A stretch of DNA of 44,836 nt, taken from CAZRWH01 sp964603905. GTDB lineage: Bacteria; Patescibacteriota; Gracilibacteria; UBA1369; UBA12470. The stretch spans positions 1 to 44,836 of the forward strand of contig CAZRWH010000008.1 of assembly GCA_964603905.1 (NCBI GenBank), written 5' to 3'. Below, one piece after another: positions 34,033 to 41,600 of the stretch. Numbering within the stretch: the first letter of the stretch is position 1; the number at the start of each line of letters is the position of its first letter. The notes beneath the pieces were generated by a model. That model worked only from the letters and a program-made list of their open reading frames with translations. It was not told where the DNA came from and did not search any database. The translations under genes were made by a program, and so were the position numbers.

Positions 34033-35324
34033 TCAATTTGGCGACTTAGGAGCTCTCTTACGACTTGACGATCGTCATGAGGAATCCGTCCTTCGCTGGT
34101 AACCTGAAATTCCTCTGCTCCTTTTCCAGCGAGCAGGATTGTATCACCCTCTTTTGCACCTGACAAGGCCAATCTGATAGCCTCACGTCGAGACGGCACT
34201 TTCCAGAAGCCATCGCCCTCACCACGCTTAATACCCTCAGCAACTTGATTTATTATTCCAATATTATCTTCGCTGTAAGGATCATCATCGGTCAAAATGA
34301 TGTTGTCCACGCCTTTGTCAGCAATCTCACCCATAATCGGACGTTTACCCGTATCACGACCACCTCCAGTAGCACCAAACACTAGACAAAGCTTTCCTGT
34401 AGTCAGAGGCCGGAACATATCTACAAGAGCCTGCAATGCATCTGGAGCATGCGCATAATCAACAATAACTGTATAAAGCTGACCCGCATCTATTATTTCC
34501 ATCCGACCAGGTACAGGATCAATGTTCTCAAGAGCGTTTTTGATTGTTGGCAAAGCGATATGCTCAGAAACCGCAACCGTCGCCGCACAAGCAGCGTTAT
34601 ACACATTAACTTTTCCTGGCATTGGAAGCTTTATATCTATTTCACCATTTGGAATCGAATATTTAAAAACAGATCCATGTGGAAGTTGTTCGATATTCGA
34701 AGCTCTATAAATCCCCTTATTCAAACCAAAAGTATATTTGTGATCAGCAGTAAAATCCAAAAAGTATTCATGAGCCGGATCATCAGTGTTCACAATCATC
34801 GATTTGGAAACACCCGCTTTACGACGAGAGCGATTTAATTTATCAAAAAGCATACCTTTCGCCTCCTTGTAAGCCTCCATCGAACCGTGATAATCGATAT
34901 GGTCTCGAGTCAAATTAGTGAAAACCGCGGTATCAGCATTCACTCCCCACATACGAGACTGAACCATCGCATGAGAAGATGTTTCAACAACAGCATACTC
35001 ACACCCAGCATCCACCATTGCACGAAGCATTTTTTGAAGACCGAAACGACCTTGAGTAGTCTGCTTAGTCAAATTAGGAAATTTGCGATCTCCAATCTGA
35101 AAATAAACCGTAGTTGTAACCCCAACCTTGTGTCCAGCAGCCTGCAAAATCTGTGCAATCAAACTACAAGTTGTAGTCTTCCCATTCGTTCCAGTAACTG
35201 CAATCACCTTCATATATCGTGACGGGAACCTATAGTAAACCGCCGCAAAAAAAGCCATCATCTTGTGATAAATGAGCCGGATCGGATTGGTATTTGATAT
35301 GTGTTTTCGTAAGTAATTTAGCAT
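33978..35324 (-). CDS. murE: MurE-type UDP-MurNAc-peptide ligase
   Basis: 448 residues from the ATG at 35324; a longer frame from 35387 would run through the promoter and into the riboflavin kinase gene. Mur ligases add amino acids to UDP-MurNAc in the cytoplasm. The P-loop is VTGTNGKTTT, followed by TTQGRFGLQK, NLTRDHIDYHGSMEAYKEAK and the C-terminal LLAGKGAEEFQ. The motif that reads DNPR in diaminopimelate-adding MurE is DDPYS here, so the added amino acid is uncertain. The usual N-terminal uridine-binding domain is shortened. The last 55 bases are duplicated by the false gap. Confidence 0.88.
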   Translation of the reverse strand: MLNYLRKHISNTNPIRLIYHKMMAFFAAVYYRFPSRYMKVIAVTGTNGKTTTCSLIAQILQAAGHKVGVTTTVYFQIGDRKFPNLTKQTTQGRFGLQKMLRAMVDAGCEYAVVETSSHAMVQSRMWGVNADTAVFTNLTRDHIDYHGSMEAYKEAKGMLFDKLNRSRRKAGVSKSMIVNTDDPAHEYFLDFTADHKYTFGLNKGIYRASNIEQLPHGSVFKYSIPNGEIDIKLPMPGKVNVYNAACAATVAVSEHIALPTIKNALENIDPVPGRMEIIDAGQLYTVIVDYAHAPDALQALVDMFRPLTTGKLCLVFGATGGGRDTGKRPIMGEIADKGVDNIILTDDDPYSEDNIGIINQVAEGIKRGEGDGFWKVPSRREAIRLALSGAKEGDTILLAGKGAEEFQVTSEGRIPHDDRQVVRELLSRQIDIEIEPGKVLEVNKCLEG

Positions 35325-35332
35325 CGAAAAAC

Positions 35333-35361
35333 ATTGTACCCCTACAAATAACTTTTGCGAA
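35333..35361 (-). promoter_or_regulatory. Promoter of murE, possibly leaderless
   Basis: Minus-strand TTCGCA (35361-35356), 17 bases, TACAAT (35338-35333). Only eight bases separate the -10 from the ATG at 35324, so the transcript would start at about the start codon. The -35 lies in a TTTTGC-GAA-GCAAAA dyad (35353-35367). Confidence 0.5.
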
Positions 35362-35370
35362 GCAAAAACA

Positions 35371-35709
35371 TTACCCCCTCTGTTCACTGTTATCTGTCAC
35401 CTGTTCACTAATCAGATTAACATCAAGTTCAATCTGATTTTTCAGATTCTCCAAATTCTCAAATTTCCAGGTCTCACGAATCTTATCACGCACCTCTACC
35501 TCAACATCCTTGCCATAAGCATCTCCTTCAAAATCGAGCAAATGGATCTCAGTGTATCCATCAGCCCCAACATGCATCGCTCCCCAATACTTTTTTTCTT
35601 CCAAAGTCACTCGCGCAGCAAAAACACCACTTTCAAACTTTTGCTTCCCAAGATTAATGGTAGGAAACCCAAGTTTTCTACCAAGACCTTTGCCTTTTAT
35701 AATTTTCAT
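35371..35709 (-). CDS. ribF: Riboflavin kinase, stand-alone domain
   Basis: 112 residues from the ATG at 35709, which overlaps the stop of the O-antigen-ligase-like gene (ATGA); the upstream in-frame Met at 35733 is less likely. It has the RFK fold that turns riboflavin into FMN: GKGLGRKLGFPTINL, SGVFAARV, EIHLLDFEGDAYGKDV and the end of the domain at KNQIELDV. The FAD-synthetase half of usual bacterial RibF is absent. The last dozen residues (SEQVTDNSEQRG) are encoded by a heptad repeat, so the 3' end has been built or replaced by the repeat. Confidence 0.85.
   Translation of the reverse strand: MKIIKGKGLGRKLGFPTINLGKQKFESGVFAARVTLEEKKYWGAMHVGADGYTEIHLLDFEGDAYGKDVEVEVRDKIRETWKFENLENLKNQIELDVNLISEQVTDNSEQRG
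35380..35414. repeat. Heptad repeat inside the ribF 3' end
   Basis: CTGTTCA, CTGTTAT, CTGTCAC, CTGTTCA, CTAATCA: 7-base words complementary to the AACAGTG family at 11912. Here they are translated as the C-terminus of the riboflavin kinase. Confidence 0.75.
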
Positions 35710-37003
35710 ATCAATAAAGCAATTATAAGCCAAAACTGCATAGCTAGATCGTTTTTCATAAACGGTGTATCGAAAAGACCGTGGATCAAAACAGCAACGA
35801 GCATCGCAAGAATAACAGGTTTATGACGCCCTCGATAAATCGCTAAAACAATAATTCCTAGCATCGAAACCAATCCAAGCAAACCGAAATTAAGCCAAAT
35901 CGCCATAAAGAAATTGTGAGGATGAGGAACAAGCCACTCATAAGTATCCAAATCATAAAGATCTGTCATCTCCCATTGGTAATTGAGCTCATACTGCCCA
36001 AGACCAATTCCAAGAATCGGAACATCTTTAATCATCTCATAAGACGCATGCCAAATTTGAAGCCTAGCACTTGTAGACGCCCTCTCTTCGAACTCAAAAA
36101 ACTCCTGGAATTTTTCGGTATGGATTTGCGTTGCAGTAAAAATTGCCGCAACAAGTAATGCGCATGCAGTAGCGACCACCTTGTGTCGTCGATCAATTTT
36201 TTTACTCAACAACATATACACAAAAAGACCGCCCAAAACTGCAAGTATCGCAGCATAAGATTTAGTCATAAGAAGCGCTACAAAAACAAGCAATCCAGGG
36301 ATAAGATATTTTTTCTTCCCATTTCCAAGAAAAGCTGTCCCAAAAAGCACCGCAATCGGACCAAGATACAAAGCAAGATAGTTAGCCGATTCATAAAAAG
36401 CCTTCGCCCGCCCATCATAAGTCCACTCCAAAAGCCCCCAAACCGAAAGCCAAATACCAGACCACATCAACGCCACAAGAGCAATCTTCTTGTCTCTAGG
36501 AGTTTGCACAGCCTGCCTAACCAAAAAGAAATAAACAACAGGCATCAAAACCCACCCTTTCAAAACNNNNNNNNNNNNNNNNNNNNNNNNNNNNNNNNNN
36601 NNNNNNNNNNNNNNNNNNNNNNNNNNNNNNNNNNNNNNNNNNNNNNNNNNNNNNNNNNNNNNNNNNCCTGCCTAACCAAAAAGAAATAAACAACAGGCAT
36701 CAAAACCCACCCTTTCAAAACCCCAAGAGCCGCCATGCGTGATGCGACATAATCCCCTGCCACGTTGTAAAAAGTTTCGGGAACGATGACAGTGGAGATG
36801 AGTGCCGAGATAAGGAAGAGAGCTACTAACCACATTGCTGGATCGCGAAGCACCCCGCGAACAATTTTTTTATTCACGCTGAGCACAGCCAATAAATAAA
36901 CCAAAACCTCCGGCAAAGTAAACGGAATACTAGCGACTTCAAACCGCAAAAAATACAGCGGAAAGATTAGAGGAAGCAACAAAATTAAGTTTTTTATTTT
37001 CAT
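35706..37003 (-). CDS. O-antigen ligase-like membrane protein, interrupted only by a false gap
   Basis: As drawn the gene is split. 36667-37003 encodes the N-terminal 112 residues and 35706-36566 the rest, with a repeated KGWVLMPVVYFFLVRQ on both sides of the N run. Merging the identical 55-base flanks (36512-36566 and 36667-36721) gives one open frame of about 380 residues with ten or more membrane segments. The Wzy/WaaL-type features are a large loop with ARLQIWHASYEMI followed by PILGIGLGQYELNY and PHPHNFFMAIWLNFGLLG, the usual O-antigen ligase/polymerase pattern. It would attach or polymerise surface glycan on the outer face of the membrane. A -10 box sits eight bases before the ATG. It overlaps ribF by four bases. 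Confidence 0.85.
36512..36721. other. False gap: 100 N between identical 55-base copies
   Basis: 36512-36566 equals 36667-36721; the N run is 36567-36666. The same 55-base overlap is seen at 33823-34032, pointing to the assembly k-mer. Removing 155 bases restores a single reading frame. Confidence 0.9.
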
Positions 37004-37011
37004 CGTTGCGC

Positions 37012-37020
37012 ATTATAGCA
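37012..37020 (-). promoter_or_regulatory. Extended -10 TGCTATAAT, leaderless start
   Basis: A perfect extended -10 on the minus strand ends eight bases before the ATG at 37003. No good -35 at 17 bases, as expected for an extended -10. Confidence 0.55.
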
Positions 37021-37022
37021 CG

Positions 37023-37042
37023 CTGTCAAAAATTCGTGACAG
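37023..37042. promoter_or_regulatory. Inverted repeat CTGTCA-N8-TGACAG
   Basis: Six-base arms lie between the divergent O-antigen-ligase-like and HNH genes, just upstream of the extended -10. A possible operator. Confidence 0.4.
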
Positions 37043-37084
37043 ATTTTCATAGATCCAACCTGTTAAATGTGCTATTTTAAACAT

Positions 37085-37863
37085 ATGGAAATACACAAAA
37101 AATTCGTAAAATTAGGCCGAGAAAGAAACCGAATTACATACCAACTTTTGGCTCTTTTGCCAGAGATATCGTGTATCGTCGAGAGGGGTACGATACGATT
37201 TATGAATATGCGGGTAAACTGGCCGGCTTGACTCATGGGGTTGTTGAGAAAGCGCTCAAGCTGGACAAGAAGCTCGAGGACAAACCATGCTTGCAAAAGG
37301 CAATCGAAACACAAGGTGTTCACAAGGTTGCGATTGTTGCGAATATCGCGACTGCGGAGACCGATGAGATGTTTGCAGATAAAGTGGAAAATATGAGTAT
37401 GAGGAGCCTACAAGAATTCAGTCGCGAAATACGAGGCAAAAAACTTAAGATTAAAATCGAACTTGATGACGATATGGAGTTCATGTTTTTGAAGTTGAAA
37501 AAGGAATTAGGCATCAAAAATAACCAAGAAGTACTTCGCGAGCTTCTCAGAAAGACAACACAACAAAAACCTAAAAATGTCACGAAAAACACCGCCGAAA
37601 AACGTGACAAAACACAAAAAAAGCCGTCTAGATATATTCCAGCAACACAACGCAACAAACTCTCCGAAAAATGCTCGCATCCAGGTTGCAACAAGCCCGC
37701 CGATGTCGTTCACCATCGCGACAGATTCTCGAAATCGCGCTCACACAAGTCAATCACACCACTTTGCAAAACCCATCATGAATTCGCCCACAACGGAATA
37801 ACCGAACCTCTTCAGTCGGCAGATATCCTCTATCGCAAGTACAGACAAGCGGCGCTACTTTGA
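37085..37863 (+). pseudogene. HNH endonuclease-family gene with probable frameshift
   Basis: The ATG at 37085 opens MEIHKKFVKLGRERNRITYQ and LLALLPEI, then drifts into a stop near 37230. The other frame from the GTG at 37171 continues with VYRREGYDTIYEYAGKLAGL and reads to 37863. One missing base between about 37157 and 37171 would join them into a protein of about 259 residues, like CPR HNH proteins. The C-terminus is the nuclease: CSHPGCNK, VVHHRDRF, then LCKTHHEFAH, with paired Cys for structural zinc and the His-His catalytic core. The middle is helical with repeated AxVANIATAE-type segments. It may be a true pseudogene, a sequencing error, or a gene starting at the GTG. The end overlaps tpiA by nine bases. 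Confidence 0.65.
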
Positions 37864-38517
37864 CAAGCCACTACACAAATCCCTCAAAACACCCTCCGGA
37901 TCATCCGCCTTCACAACTCCACTAGCAAGCAAAACACCACTAGCTCCTTGCTCAATCGCAATTCGAACATCTTCTCCATTCTTCACACCAGCTCCTACAA
38001 GCAACTTACCCTCACCTACTACTTCAGCCGACCTTTTAATCAAATCAGGATCAGCAGTAGAAACCGAGATATCACCACCAATCAATTCAGGTGGCTCAAC
38101 AGCGATCATATCAGGATCAAATTTCGCAATTTCTCCAGCCTCAACATCATCTTGGGCACAAACAATAGTGAACAAACCAACTTCCTTAGCACGCACAATC
38201 GCCTTCTCGATATCAGCCATTGGAATTCGTCTCTCTGAATGGTTCAAAATAGTCCCCCACGCACCAGCACCCTTCACAGCCTCAGGCAAAATCGAACCTG
38301 TCCCAGCCCCAGCAGTAATCGGATCAATGTGCTGAGCAAAAACCGGAAAACTAACGCTAGCCGCCAACATCGCAAGATCAGTCGGCTGAACTGCGACAGC
38401 AAGAGACGCTCCACATTCAACAGCAACTTTGGAATGAGTTTTCGCCAATTCCAGCGCCGCAGCACCTGTTGCTTGATCGTAAGTTTTGAAATTTGTGATA
38501 ATTACAGGTAAATCCAT
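37855..38517 (-). CDS. tpiA: Triosephosphate isomerase, archaeal type
   Basis: 220 residues, about 30 shorter than the usual bacterial enzyme and with the archaeal pattern. It interconverts dihydroxyacetone phosphate and glyceraldehyde-3-phosphate in glycolysis. Seen: NFKTYDQATG with catalytic Asn/Lys at the N-terminus, LNHSERRI with the catalytic His, AVEPPELIGGDISVS with the catalytic Glu, and the phosphate-binding GAGVKNGEDV and GVLLASGVVKADDP. A tight bacterial neighbourhood and a compact archaeal form suggest old lateral transfer. The A-rich leader lacks a Shine-Dalgarno. Confidence 0.93.
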   Translation of the reverse strand: MDLPVIITNFKTYDQATGAAALELAKTHSKVAVECGASLAVAVQPTDLAMLAASVSFPVFAQHIDPITAGAGTGSILPEAVKGAGAWGTILNHSERRIPMADIEKAIVRAKEVGLFTIVCAQDDVEAGEIAKFDPDMIAVEPPELIGGDISVSTADPDLIKRSAEVVGEGKLLVGAGVKNGEDVRIAIEQGASGVLLASGVVKADDPEGVLRDLCSGLSK

Positions 38518-38562
38518 TTGTTTTTTTATTTAAAAATATCAGCCTAAATAGACTACCACCTA

Positions 38563-38591
38563 TTGAACGGAGAGACAATTTATGATAAAAT
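38563..38591 (+). promoter_or_regulatory. Promoter of the 1760-residue protein gene
   Basis: TTGAAC (38563-38568), 17 bases, TAAAAT (38586-38591), 23 bases before the ATG at 38615, in the 97-base space divergent to tpiA. Confidence 0.55.
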
Positions 38592-38614
38592 AATAAGATT
38601 TAAAATAAAAATTC

Positions 38615-41600
38615 ATGGAAAAACTTGATGCATATAAGGCCCAGGCAGAGAAATTAGACGCCTCGGATCCTCGAAAAGAACAACTTGAAAAATCGTTTCA
38701 AGCATTGGATTTGATAATCAAATCGATGAAAAACGAAAAATCAGACGAAGGAGCAGAACTTTCGGACAAAGAGAAACAACAAATCCAAGAAGTTCTTGAT
38801 GCAACAGGAGTAGAAAAGATAATTCAAGAGCTAGCTGCAGAACAACTTGATGCACGCGTCACTCATACAGAAGTTCAACCAACTTTGCATAGATCAATTT
38901 CTGAAGGAGAAAAAAAGCGTTATCTAGAAGACATTGCAGCAGAGCACGGAATGACAGCGGATGAGCTAATTAAATACAACCTCGAAGTACACGGAAATAC
39001 TGTTCACAAGGGGTACAGATCAAAAGCAGATTCAAAGAAGCCAGGAGCAAAGTTCTGGTGCTGGGCTCAAGACACAGTTTATGTTCCAACACCAGACCCA
39101 GCTGCAAGAAAAGCTGAGCTCGAAGAAACCCAACGAGCATTGGTTTCAGAATCAAAATTACCAGATCTAAAACAAGTGCAACAAGAAAGAGCTGAACGTG
39201 ACGCAGTAGCCGCAGAAGAGTTCCTACGAGTAGATGCAGAAAAAAGATTTAATCTAGAAGAAGAAATCCGACAAAACCCTGAACAACTCAAGGGAAAACA
39301 TGTAATGCTTCCTGAGTTCTTACAAGGAAACAAAAGACAAGTTGGACACAACGAATGGTCAGAACTTTTACACCTAGCAGGACGAGGAGAAGAAGCTAAA
39401 TACAGCCGTGTTGTAGACCTGTTCCAAGACGATTTACTTGGATGGTCACAACCTTCACAACTGCGAGATATTGTCCGAGTTAACGGAAACAACAAGTTAA
39501 CATTCAAGGACTTCACAAAACATGTTTTCCAAGAAAACGAAAAAACATTCTTTGAGCAACTAAACACAACCAAAACAAGAATCGACGAAATAAACGAAGA
39601 CTGGGCAAAAGCCACAGAAAAAGTCAGCACGCTAAACAGCAAAATGGGAGAACAGATAAGCATCCTAGACAAAGAAATCGAAGATCCAAGGTTTAAAAGA
39701 GAAGAAGGCGAAACATACGACGACTGGGCATACAGAATCCAAGAATCAGACCTAGAAGGAAGCAAAAAATCACGGATTTTCACAGCAATATACAAACTCA
39801 AAGACCTAGAACAAAAGCTTAACGAAGCAAAAGCGAACCCAGTTCTAGAAGAGATGAAAACACTGCAAGCAGATAAACGAAAACGAGAAAAACTACTAGT
39901 CCTTGCCTACCAAATAATAGAAGCAATGGCAGAGATAGTACAAGGAGAAGAGTACGAACAGATGAACTACGAAGTTTTTGCAAGCAATCCAGCAATGCTA
40001 ACACTAGAAGTCGCAGACAAATCACGTCTATACGACGTTGACGATATGCTACTACAAAACGAAAAATTCGCAGAAGCACCTGCAGGAATCGGAATAAGCA
40101 AAGACGCACTTAAAAAAGTCCAATCACGAGTACATGAGGCTGACGCAGGATTCGCATTAAGAATCGTCACAGCAATCTACGGAATGGAGTACCTAATAGC
40201 GGAAGGAAATATTGTAAAAGACACCGAAACAGGAGGCCTTTATCTAATAGCTATACCTGAACATTTCTACGAAAGTGATATTGCAATAAAACAATATGAA
40301 GACACAGGATATCTAGACTTCGACATAGATATGGCCAACCAATTGAGACTCGACTACCTCAAAGAAAACGACCGAGAATTATACGTTCGTGAATTGGCAA
40401 AACAACTTTATACAAACAAAGGCGACACCATATCAATAGAAGAACTCGCATGTGGAGAGAGCCTAGCATACAAAAGATCTGCAAAAGATCTATCTGCAAC
40501 TTTCGGTGAAGCTGAATCTTTCTTCGAAGACCTTCTAACAGAACACAGATACTTCGCAGAACGTGGACGTGCAGAGCTCAATGAAGAAGCACTACTTGCA
40601 GACCTTCAATACTTTATTAAAGCAGGAGTCGAAGGATACGCTCAAGATACACAACTTGATATTGTTTCTGTTTTAGAAGAGCTAGAAATAAACATAACAG
40701 AAGCAGACAAAGAACGAATCAGAGAAATCGACAAACAAATCAATCAAAACTCAAGAAGAGCAGCAAGAAAACAAGAAAGAATTGCAAACATAAGACAACG
40801 TAAATGGACACAAGAACGTGAAGACAAAATCCTAGACCTAGAGGTAGAAATCGAAGAGATAAAAAAAGAAACCATCGCCCTAACTCAAGACCGAGAAGAA
40901 CTTCTTGCTCCACACATTCAAGAGCTGAAGGAATCAATGGCAATCAGCGACGACGCAACTCGAGTAAGCGAATGGCAAAAACTTTTCGCTAGGAACGGAT
41001 ACGTCATAACTCAAGGAAGAGGAATTGAAGCTCGAGCTGACATGACAGCCGAAAAATTAAGAGAGGAAGTCATCGCAAGATACGCAGACAACCCTATCGT
41101 TGGCCCTACTTTCTTATTCCTACAAGAAAACGGTGCAATCGACACACTGACCCCAGATCAACTAGAAGCTGCTGCACAAGAAATAATTACAATTTATTCA
41201 AGCCCAATTCCTGTACAAATTATTAGACAAGAGCCTGCAGAAAGCGGAAAAGACAGATTCATCTTTGCAACAGCAGGAGCAGTAGAAGTAACAGAAGGAG
41301 AAGGCGTAACGGGAGGTGGAGGAATGCTAGCTGTCCCAATCAGACTAAAAAGCATTCCAGGAGTAACAATTACGCCATCAATCTCAGGAGGATACACACA
41401 AGAAAAAGGTGTCGCAAAAGCTGCAGGTGTCACATTAGGACACAGCGCAGAACTCGACCCTATTGTAAGATTAGATGTTGGACTTAGCACTGGAACAGGA
41501 TCTTTCGGAAAAAGAGCCGGAACCCTTATCAACAAAAGCTTAGGACTAACAATAGAAGGTGGTGTTTGGGATTTCTCAGCAACAGGTCATCTAGGAGCAC

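Noticed and set aside
35325..35387. Upstream extension of murE
   Set aside because: It crosses the promoter and the end of the riboflavin kinase gene and adds residues unlike Mur ligases.
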